From: JBDRGC01 sp043818215 | GTDB taxonomy: Bacteria > Chloroflexota > Anaerolineae > Anaerolineales > UBA11858 | Length of the DNA: 5,477 bases | Reading direction: 5' to 3' | Assembly: GCA_043818215.1 (NCBI GenBank) | Contig: JBDRGC010000034.1 | Coordinates: 1-5,477, forward strand | In this document: in pieces, positions 1 through 5,477 of the stretch | Layout of the letters: the number at the start of each line of letters is the position of its first letter | Position numbering within the stretch: the first letter of the stretch is position 1 | Program-made: the position numbers and the translations under genes | The notes under the pieces: model-generated | Seen by the model: the letters and a program-made list of their open reading frames with translations, nothing else | Told to the model about the DNA's origin: nothing | Databases searched by the model: none

Positions 1-19
1 CGAGGTTTCCCAAACCTCG
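1..19 (-). terminator. Hairpin downstream of the fusion gene, probable intrinsic terminator cut by the window edge
   Basis: CGAGGTTT (1-8) and AAACCTCG (12-19) pair perfectly around a three-base loop, 25 bases past the stop codon at 44-46. The next bases (GAGGTCTT, 20-27) have no partner inside the window, but the arm could extend left of base 1. Any T-tract on the minus strand would also lie outside, so termination is inferred from the hairpin and its position only. It may equally be a dispersed palindromic repeat of the genome. Confidence 0.6.
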
Positions 20-43
20 GAGGTCTTGTTTTGCGCCGCCGCC

Positions 44-3000
44 TCACCCCCCAAAATCCTCCCACAAAATCCGCTCCATCCCCGCCAGGAGCAAATCGGC
101 ATCACTGATCGAAAAAGGCATCGGCGGGCGGATCTTGATCACGTTGTGATAGGGGCCATCGGTGCCCAGCAAGATGCCCTGTTCGCGCATCCGGTTGGCG
201 ATGAAAGCTGCTTCATCTGCGGCTGGATCGAGGGTCTTCGGGCTGCGCACCAGCTCCACTCCGAGAAACAACCCTGAACCGCGCACATCTCCCACAAGGG
301 GGTAGCGATCCCTGAGAGGGCGCAATCCCTCAAGTAGATAATTCCCCACCTGCAAGGCATGAGCCTGTAAATTTTCCTCGATAACCACATCTAGCACTGC
401 CATCCCGATGGCGCAGGATACCGTGTTGCCGCCGAAGGTGCAGAAGAATTCCATGCCGTTGTCGAAGGCCGCCGCGATTTCCGGGCGGGTGATGACCACG
501 CCGATGGGATGCCCGTTGCCGATGGGCTTACCCAGCACGAGTATATCGGGCACAACGCCCTGGGACTCGAAGGCGTAGAAATGCGTGCCGGTGCGGCCAT
601 AGCCGGTTTGAACATCGTCGGCGATGCACAGGCCGCCCGCAGCGCGCACGTATTCGTAGACCCGGGCCAGATAGCCGGGGGGCAGAAAGATTTGACCGGC
701 TACGCTGGGGCATATCTCGGAGATAAAACCGGCCAGCCGGCGGCCTTTGCGATTCAGGGCATCGACAAGTTCTGAGGCGTGGCGGGCATATTTCTCCGCT
801 GCCTCGGGATCGTCGGCTTTATACAGGCCGCGATAGGTGTCGGGGACGGGGATGGGATGCACCCAGGACGGCGCGCCGCCTCCGCCGGGGCCGGCGTGTT
901 TGTAGGGGCTGATATCGATCAGTGAAGTGGTGTGCCCGTGGTAGGCATTTTCCAGCACGATCATGTCGCGCTGGCTGGTGTACGCCCTGGTGAGGCGCAG
1001 GGCTAACTCATTGGCCTCACTGCCCGAATTGACGAAGAAACACACACTCAGCGGTTCCGGCAGGGTGGCGATGATGCGTTGGGCGTATTGGTTGAGGGCA
1101 TCATGCAGGTAGCGGGTGTTGGTGTTGAGCACACTCATTTGCCGCTGCCCGGCCTCCACGACGCGCGGGTGGCAATGTCCCACGTGGGGCACGTTGTTAT
1201 AGGCGTCGATATATTGTCTGCCGGTCTCGTCGTACAAATACTGCCTCCAGCCACGCACGATTTCGAGCGGTTCCGCGTAGCTGATACTCAGACTTCTGCC
1301 GATATGTTTGCGCCGTGTTGCCAGTGTTTCGGCTTTGCCCGGCTTGCGCGCCGGGAAGCGGCCAGCGGGAATACGCAGAATCAAATTAGGGTCGGGCGAT
1401 AGGGATTTCCACACATCTCGCTGGCTGGCCCGGCACACGCCCGGAAAATCGCAGCCCATGTCGAGCAGGTCTGTGATGATCTGCAAATGCAGGTGGGGTG
1501 CCCAGCCGCCGTTGACCTCCGCTGTGCCGATGCTCCCAATCCGCTGACCGGGGGTGATGGGTTGGCCTGCCTTTAGCCTCTCCAGGGACTCTTCACTGAG
1601 ATGGCCGTAGAGGGTGTAAAAGGGAGTGCCATCAGCGGTGTGATGCTCCAAAATTATGACCGGCCCGTAATCTTGGGGAGCGGCATTGTTGCTAAAAGCG
1701 TACACTGTTCCCGCCAGCGGTGCGAAAACCGGCCTGTCGGCTTCGGCAAAAATATCCATGCCGAGGTGGATACTGCGATGTTCGTCTGTCAACGCCTCGC
1801 CGGTGGCGAATGCCGGGGATGTGTAGATCAAGCGCGCTTCGTCATATCGACCAATGCCGACCTGAACCCGCGCGGCTTCAAGCTGGCGAATCAGACTCAG
1901 GGGCAATGTGGCTGCTGTTCCTGAGGCCGGATCAGCCCCCAGGTGCGGGCTGCCGACGCTCAAGTCGAAGACGGCACACTGCCCGGTGGTCAGATCGACA
2001 TCCAACACAGGAGTCAGCGACTCAGCGTTGCGCCGCAGCCAATCGGTGACCGATTCAGCCTGGGGAACAGGGGGCCAGCCGCAGGCCTGACGGAAAGTCG
2101 CTGCGGCGAAGCGGGGGTGGATTTCAGCCAGCCTGGGCAGGGTGCTGCGGATAGGTCCCTGACTGATGACGAGATATTTATCCTCGGGGCGCTGCCTGAC
2201 TTGATGCGCGTTGATGCAGGCACTCACACACATCCGCATGGTCACCAGCCCAAATATGGTGGCGATCTCCTGCTCTGTGAGCGGATTCTCGGCGTGATAG
2301 CTGTGTACCAATAGGGCTGCTGTAGCCAGCGGGTCGGGTCTATCGAGGATTGCATAAGCAATCGCGATGGCTAATTCACCGACAGTGAAACTATGGACTA
2401 TATCGCCAAAATCGATGATGCCAACGATTTGCTGATTCTGTGTGTAGATGTCGTCGCCGCCACCGGCGAGTACGTTGTAATTGTTGGCGTCATTATGGAT
2501 CACGCTTTTGCGTAACTGTGGCAGTAAAGGTTGTGTATCGCGCTCGAAATCGAGGGCAAACTTTTCGATCAACTCACGCAATTCAGCGTCCGTGATGAGC
2601 GATTTGAACTCATTCACCACTTGCAGGGCATTGGCCAGATCCCATTGAAAATCACGCCGGGTGGCCGCATGATCGAAGCTGGCAAGTGCCCGGTCTAATC
2701 GACCGAGATAACCTCCCAGGTTTGTGAAAAATTCGGTGCTCTGGCGGCGCACATTTCCGTAGGGGGTGCCGGGCAGGTAGGAAACCAGGCGCACAAAATG
2801 AGTCTCTCCCGTTGGTGATTGGACGCTGGTGATCGAATCCCCCGATGGTGTGCTGACAACCTGTGGGCACGAAAAGCCATGTTCGGCGAGATGTGCCAGG
2901 GCCTGATTTTGAGCTTCGAGAGAGGCGCTCTCTTCAGCGGCGTTGGAGATTTTGAGGACATAACCCTCTCCGGTGTCAGCGTGAAGCAGGAAATTCTGAT

Positions 3001-3109
3001 TGCTATAGCCAGGTAATGGCGTTACCTGTCCATCAATTCCGTAAAGCTTCCGGGCGAAATTGCGAGCTTCGTCTTTGGTGAAACGGGGTGTTTGGGTGGG
3101 CAGTGACAT
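44..3109 (-). CDS. Trifunctional fusion: APH/hydroxylysine-kinase-like kinase, M23 peptidase-like domain, class III PLP phospho-lyase/aminotransferase
   Basis: A complete 1021-residue cytoplasmic protein with no signal peptide or membrane segment. Residues about 1-345 form an APH-fold kinase: likely ATP-site lysine K53 (VLKISN), catalytic loop HNDANNYN (H205, D207, N212) and metal-binding D233 in IIDFGD. Residues about 440-545 form an M23/LytM-like domain with H448xxxD452, H503 (YGH) and H539xH541. Residues about 605-1021 form a class III PLP enzyme: phosphate-binding NSGSEAN (694-700), YHGH (723-726), D831 of DDVQTG, Schiff-base lysine K861 in GKPIGNGHP, and TFGGN (891-895). Stretches such as NNVPHVGHCHP and NTNTRYLHD resemble ethanolamine-phosphate and phosphohydroxylysine phospho-lyases more than ordinary transaminases. 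I infer kinase then phospho-lyase action on an amino alcohol such as ethanolamine or hydroxylysine. The ATG at 3109 is the only plausible start: the frame runs back to a TGA inside the upstream repeat with no other start codon. NCBI-style annotation would probably be a plain class III aminotransferase. Architecture is certain; substrate is not. Confidence 0.93.
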   Translation of the reverse strand: MSLPTQTPRFTKDEARNFARKLYGIDGQVTPLPGYSNQNFLLHADTGEGYVLKISNAAEESASLEAQNQALAHLAEHGFSCPQVVSTPSGDSITSVQSPTGETHFVRLVSYLPGTPYGNVRRQSTEFFTNLGGYLGRLDRALASFDHAATRRDFQWDLANALQVVNEFKSLITDAELRELIEKFALDFERDTQPLLPQLRKSVIHNDANNYNVLAGGGDDIYTQNQQIVGIIDFGDIVHSFTVGELAIAIAYAILDRPDPLATAALLVHSYHAENPLTEQEIATIFGLVTMRMCVSACINAHQVRQRPEDKYLVISQGPIRSTLPRLAEIHPRFAAATFRQACGWPPVPQAESVTDWLRRNAESLTPVLDVDLTTGQCAVFDLSVGSPHLGADPASGTAATLPLSLIRQLEAARVQVGIGRYDEARLIYTSPAFATGEALTDEHRSIHLGMDIFAEADRPVFAPLAGTVYAFSNNAAPQDYGPVIILEHHTADGTPFYTLYGHLSEESLERLKAGQPITPGQRIGSIGTAEVNGGWAPHLHLQIITDLLDMGCDFPGVCRASQRDVWKSLSPDPNLILRIPAGRFPARKPGKAETLATRRKHIGRSLSISYAEPLEIVRGWRQYLYDETGRQYIDAYNNVPHVGHCHPRVVEAGQRQMSVLNTNTRYLHDALNQYAQRIIATLPEPLSVCFFVNSGSEANELALRLTRAYTSQRDMIVLENAYHGHTTSLIDISPYKHAGPGGGGAPSWVHPIPVPDTYRGLYKADDPEAAEKYARHASELVDALNRKGRRLAGFISEICPSVAGQIFLPPGYLARVYEYVRAAGGLCIADDVQTGYGRTGTHFYAFESQGVVPDILVLGKPIGNGHPIGVVITRPEIAAAFDNGMEFFCTFGGNTVSCAIGMAVLDVVIEENLQAHALQVGNYLLEGLRPLRDRYPLVGDVRGSGLFLGVELVRSPKTLDPAADEAAFIANRMREQGILLGTDGPYHNVIKIRPPMPFSISDADLLLAGMERILWEDFGG

Positions 3110-3120
3110 ATTTGGGCGTG

Positions 3121-3127
3121 CCTTTCT
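3121..3127 (-). promoter_or_regulatory. Weak ribosome binding site of the fusion gene
   Basis: On the minus strand AGAAAGG lies 11 bases before the ATG at 3109. It is a partial Shine-Dalgarno match at slightly long spacing. It is the only purine-rich stretch between the start codon and the edge of the upstream repeat, so it is the best candidate. Confidence 0.35.
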
Positions 3128-3188
3128 GGTTTGGTAACTACTTTGACAATGTCACATTCCAAATTCGATGTCATTGCGAAGCAGCTTT

Positions 3189-3363
3189 AGGGAGTCGCAA
3201 AATTAAAATTATCCCATTTAGCCATGTCATTGCGAGGCAGTTTCACCGCCGAAGCAATCTCCCACACGGTCTAGCAGATTGCTTCAGCGGAAAAACGACG
3301 CTTCGCACATCGTCCCCTTTGGGGAATGACATTTGTGGGATAGTTATTTTCTTGCGACTCCCT
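3189..3363. repeat. Nested inverted repeat forming the left part of the composite element
   Basis: AGGGAGTCGCAA (3189-3200) is perfectly inverted at 3352-3363, and TATCCCA (3210-3216) at 3336-3342. Inside these arms sits a second palindromic unit bounded by GTCATT (3226-3231) and AATGAC (3325-3330). This looks like one repeat inserted in, or expanded within, another. GTCATTGCGAAGCAG (3170-3184) recurs as GTCATTGCGAGGCAG (3226-3240). Confidence 0.75.
3246..3290. repeat. Strong stem-loop at the core of the inner palindromic unit
   Basis: GAAGCAATCT (3251-3260) pairs with AGATTGCTTC (3276-3285). The stem continues past a single C-A mismatch with CCGC (3246-3249) against GCGG (3287-3290), so 14 of 15 positions pair around a 15-base loop. 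The structure can form on either strand and would be carried in any leader transcript of the fusion gene. Confidence 0.75.
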
Positions 3364-3472
3364 TACCGCTGAAGCAATCTCATCCTTGACATGAAGGAGA
3401 CTGCCACGCTCCGTAAACTCCGCTCGCACATGGAGTCCCCTTCAGGGGAGTGACAATAATGTGACATTGTCA
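3363..3472. repeat. Tandem 110-base repeat, copy 1
   Basis: First copy of a direct tandem duplication. It begins TTACCGCTGAAGCAATCTC and ends AATGTGACATTGTCA (3458-3472), which is an exact inverted copy of 3144-3158, i.e. an intact terminal inverted repeat. It differs from copy 2 at two positions. It also contains the small hairpin CCCC-TTCA-GGGG at about 3437-3448. Confidence 0.92.
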
Positions 3473-3582
3473 TTACCGCTGAAGCAATCTCATCCTTGGC
3501 ATGAAGGAGACTGCCACGCTCCGTAAACTCCGCTCGCACATGGAGTCCCCTTCAGGGGAGTGACAATAATGAGACATTGTCA
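3473..3582. repeat. Tandem 110-base repeat, copy 2
   Basis: Second copy, directly abutting the first. Only two of 110 bases differ (CCTTGGC for CCTTGAC, and GAGACATTG for GTGACATTG). The near identity indicates a recent duplication or ongoing homogenisation. The second change falls within the right-hand terminal inverted repeat. Confidence 0.92.
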
Positions 3583-3618
3583 AACTACTCAGGCGATAAC
3601 CAAATGCACAATAATAGA

Positions 3619-3694
3619 ACGCGGATGACGCGGATTGACGCGGATTAAAAACAAAAAAATCCGCGCAAATCTGTTGAATCCGCAAAATCCGTGT
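3619..3694. repeat. Second dispersed palindromic repeat built from ACGCGGAT motifs
   Basis: ACGCGGAT occurs three times in direct order (3619-3626, 3628-3635, 3638-3645). It is answered on the other side by the inverted motifs AATCCGCG (3658-3665), AATCCGC (3677-3683) and ATCCGTGT (3687-3694). The inner arms 3639-3646 and 3658-3665 pair perfectly over 8 bases around an A-rich 11-base loop, and 3619-3626 pairs with 3687-3694 with one G-T wobble. This is a non-coding repeat type I recognise from many unrelated bacterial genomes. It lies 73 bases past the protease stop codon and might impede transcription, but it lacks a clean terminator T-tract on the minus strand. Confidence 0.8.
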
Positions 3695-3766
3695 ACAATT
3701 TCTAATTTCGCTTATTCAGCAACAAGTCTGGTGATTAAATAGGCCGACTTTTGCTCAACTGACTCA
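3695..3766. other. Protease 3' flank, no recognised feature
   Basis: The 72 bases after the protease stop codon (minus strand) are AT-rich and show no stable GC-rich hairpin followed by a T-run, so no intrinsic terminator can be assigned here. Together with 3584-3618, this is the only part of the spacer not made of obvious repeats. Confidence 0.5.
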
Positions 3767-5477
3767 TCATGGCTTGAGAATAATTGTCAAAAACCAGCGG
3801 TACAACACCAGCGTCGTGTCGGTCACAGTGGCAGTGACGGTGGGGTTGGCCTGCGATGTGACGGTTAGCGTGGTGATATCAACACTGCTAGGCGGAGTAC
3901 CGCACGGCGGCGTGATCTCGACTGTGATGAGGGCAGCTTCGCCCAGGGCCAGAGTTGCCATACCGGATTCGGTGCTGGCCCAACCTTGAGTAGTGGTCAA
4001 AGCCAACTCGAAAGTATCAGTATAGTTGCCGGTGTTAGTAATGGTGTGCTCGTAAGTTAGAACTTGGGTGAGATCACACGGGTCAGTCACACCCCCAAAA
4101 TTATCCGCAGTTAATTCGACGCCTGGAACGTGAACAAAAGTCGAGACAGGTGTTCCACCGACCGGAGTTGTCACCTCGCTGCTGACAACTCCGTACCGAA
4201 CATTGCTAATTGTTCCCGTAGCCGTTAGCTGCACCCGCGTCACCAACTCAACTTGAGCAGACGCGCCCGCCTCCATATCTCCCAAATCCCATGTCAGCAA
4301 ATCGCCGGTCAAGGTGTACGGCAGTGTGGCAGTGACAAAATCCGTCCCCGCCGGGATCGTATCTGTCAAAACGACATTGTGAGTTGCGCTTACTGTGTGC
4401 GTATGCGTGACTGTCAGGGTGTATGTGAGTGTACCGCCGGGGGCGATCTCAGTTGCAGAGGCTGTTTTGCCAATCGTTAAATGATGCAGGTTCTGATAAG
4501 CCGCCCAGGCATCGATCCGTCCCCAACCGTAGGTGTGATTAGGGTGACTGCTGCCAGTATCGCCGCCGCATCCGTCAGTGGTGTAACGGGGAACGGCGGT
4601 GTGCTCGATGAGAGTTTCGATATCGTCCACCTGCCCGGCCAGCGCGGGTTGAGCAGATATCAACAGGGCGACCAGTCCCGCCACGTGAGGCGCGGCCATG
4701 CTGGTCCCGCTCATGGTGGTGTATCCGCCGCCCGGGTAACTGGAATAAATGCTCACCCCCGGGGCCGAAATATTCGGCTTGAAGAGATTGCTGCCATCAA
4801 CAGTCACCGGCCCGCGGCTGCTGGAACTGGCGATATTGTCGCTGCTGTTCGTCGAGCCAACGGTGAAGGATTCGGCGTAGATTGCCGCGGGTGTATCGAT
4901 GCTGCCGCACCCGCTGTAGCCGTCATTCCCCGCCGAGTGGGCTGTGACAATCCCGGCGGCATGGACAGCTTGCACCACCGCCCGCAGCGACTCCGCGTTG
5001 CAGCCTTCGGTTGCCGGACATGACCAGGAATTATTGATCACATCTGGGGCCAGGTCGGGCCGCGGCGCGCTGCCATCTAATTTGGTGGGGGCCATGAACC
5101 ACTGGTAGCACTCGGTGTACGATTCAGGCGTGCCATCTCCCACGTTCATATTGCGGCAGCCAATCCACTTCGCTCCGGGGGCGACTCCAATTTGATAGCT
5201 ACCGCCATCGTCGCCAACCATAGTGCCCATGGTATGCGTTCCATGTCCATAGTCGTCACACGGCTCAGGGGAGTTGGCTCCGCAACTGCCGCCGCCGCTG
5301 GTCACTGTGTCGTGCCAGTTGTAATCATGGTTTGCAGAGGCGCCATCCCAGCCGCGGTACTTGTCTTTCAGGGCGGGGTGATCCCAATCATAGCCAGTAT
5401 CCTGCCCGCCGATGACCACTCCCTGGCCGCTGTAGCCCTCAGCCCAGACATCATCAGCATTGATTTTTGTGATGTTC
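3767..5477 (-). CDS. Secreted S8 subtilisin-like serine protease (bacillopeptidase F-like) with DUF11 domain, 5' end outside window
   Basis: The frame is open to the window edge, giving 569 visible residues; the true start, signal peptide and any propeptide lie to the right. The GTG at 5417-5419 is an internal valine, because the S8 fold already begins before it (DDVWAEGYSGQGVVIGG). Numbering from that valine as 1, the catalytic residues are D7 (GQDTGYDWDHPAL), H59 (YGHGTHTMGT) and S240 (SGTSMAAPHVAG, codon 4700-4702), with oxyanion-hole N165 (HSAGNDG). The peptidase domain closes with YGWGRIDAW near residue 303. A DUF11-like beta domain follows at about 312-430 (LTYTLTVTHTHT, LTDTIPAGTDF, LTWDLGDMEAG), then a second beta-rich domain at about 434-535 (YEHTITNTGNYTDTFEL). 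It ends LYRWFLTIILKP. Ten or so cysteines suit an exported, disulfide-bonded enzyme. Insertions around the active site match the bacillopeptidase F-like group. Expected role is degradation of extracellular protein; the substrate is unknown. No LPXTG, PEP-CTERM or membrane anchor is visible. Confidence 0.93.
   Translation of the reverse strand, partial: NITKINADDVWAEGYSGQGVVIGGQDTGYDWDHPALKDKYRGWDGASANHDYNWHDTVTSGGGSCGANSPEPCDDYGHGTHTMGTMVGDDGGSYQIGVAPGAKWIGCRNMNVGDGTPESYTECYQWFMAPTKLDGSAPRPDLAPDVINNSWSCPATEGCNAESLRAVVQAVHAAGIVTAHSAGNDGYSGCGSIDTPAAIYAESFTVGSTNSSDNIASSSSRGPVTVDGSNLFKPNISAPGVSIYSSYPGGGYTTMSGTSMAAPHVAGLVALLISAQPALAGQVDDIETLIEHTAVPRYTTDGCGGDTGSSHPNHTYGWGRIDAWAAYQNLHHLTIGKTASATEIAPGGTLTYTLTVTHTHTVSATHNVVLTDTIPAGTDFVTATLPYTLTGDLLTWDLGDMEAGASAQVELVTRVQLTATGTISNVRYGVVSSEVTTPVGGTPVSTFVHVPGVELTADNFGGVTDPCDLTQVLTYEHTITNTGNYTDTFELALTTTQGWASTESGMATLALGEAALITVEITPPCGTPPSSVDITTLTVTSQANPTVTATVTDTTLVLYRWFLTIILKP

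Larger units (their letters stand above)
3143..3583. mobile_element. MITE-like composite non-autonomous element with terminal inverted repeats and candidate target-site duplication
   Basis: The left end TTGACAATGTCACATT (3143-3158) is matched in inverted orientation at the right end (3568-3583) in 15 of 16 positions. ACTACT directly flanks both ends (3137-3142 and 3584-3589), extending to AACTACT if one terminal base is shared, as expected of a target-site duplication. The inside has no transposase and no credible gene; it consists of palindromic units related to GTCATTGCGA...GAAGCAATCTC, a type of dispersed repeat I recognise from many environmental bacterial genomes. Three related units lie in direct order at about 3244-3330, 3364-3454 and 3474-3564. 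Mobilisation would need a transposase supplied from elsewhere. The element is certain as a repeat; the transposon interpretation is inference. Confidence 0.7.

Noticed and set aside
1943..2314. 123-codon plus-strand open frame, and others at 1079-1402 and 1601-1924
   Set aside because: All are antisense to the continuous, well-conserved fusion gene and show no protein-family features.
3142..3150. TTGTCA on the minus strand within the terminal repeat as a -35 box for the fusion gene
   Set aside because: No TATAAT-like hexamer lies 16-18 bases downstream, and the space before the ATG is taken by the putative ribosome binding site.
3088..3372. 94-codon open frame on the plus strand over the left part of the repeat
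   Set aside because: It is a translation of the palindromic repeat (HCEAALGSR, RRSNLPHGLADCF). Such frames recur in databases as spurious proteins, and it also overlaps the start of the fusion gene antisense.
3363..3582. CRISPR-like array
   Set aside because: The two 110-base units abut without spacers and are too long. This is a tandem duplication.
3473..3685. 70-codon open frame on the minus strand spanning copy 2 and the ACGCGGAT repeat
   Set aside because: It crosses two unrelated repeats and has no ribosome binding site or domain. Its sequence (ADFFVFNPRQSASSAF) is the usual read-through translation of the ACGCGGAT repeat.
4481..5023. 180-codon open frame on the plus strand
   Set aside because: It lies wholly antisense to the catalytic half of the S8 protease, whose motifs are intact, and shows no recognisable domain. 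It is a GC-rich codon shadow.
5417..5419. GTG as start codon of the protease
   Set aside because: The reading frame continues upstream to the window edge with sequence typical of the S8 domain before the catalytic Asp, so this is an internal valine.

Overview
The window holds two genes on the minus strand and, between them, a 657-base spacer built almost entirely from dispersed, palindromic, non-coding repeats. Read in the direction of transcription (right to left), the order is: the 3' part of a secreted subtilisin-like protease (cut by the right window edge), the repeat-filled spacer, and then a complete 1021-residue three-domain cytoplasmic enzyme. A hairpin cut by the left window edge follows its stop codon.

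The large enzyme joins an APH/hydroxylysine-kinase-like phosphotransferase, an M23/LytM-type metallopeptidase-like domain and a class III PLP enzyme. The PLP part closely resembles the phospho-lyases acting on phosphoethanolamine and 5-phosphohydroxylysine. The kinase and lyase ends suggest two consecutive steps in one chain: phosphorylate an amino alcohol, then eliminate phosphate and ammonia. The substrate cannot be told from sequence, and the role of the middle M23 domain, whose metal and catalytic residues are all present, is open.

The protease has the full Asp/His/Asn/Ser active site of family S8 (bacillopeptidase F-like), several cysteines, a DUF11-type beta domain and a second beta-rich domain, and ends in a short aromatic/aliphatic tail. 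It is an exported scavenging-type enzyme. Nothing in the sequence links it to the intracellular enzyme beyond shared orientation, and the long spacer argues against one operon.

The spacer carries a MITE-like composite element (about 3143-3583) with terminal inverted repeats, a 6-7 base flanking direct repeat that looks like a target-site duplication, an internal nested palindrome, and a nearly perfect 110-base tandem duplication. A second, unrelated palindromic repeat based on ACGCGGAT lies at about 3619-3694. The composite element ends only about 26-34 bases before the ATG of the large enzyme, so that gene's promoter must lie in or beyond the repeat.

The organism is probably an environmental bacterium of the Chloroflexota (Anaerolineae-like). 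This is inferred from the protease architecture (S8 plus DUF11 plus a tail resembling the YLPLVLK-type ends I associate with that group) and from the repeat types. It is a tentative assignment. I see no tRNA, rRNA, CRISPR array or transposase gene.
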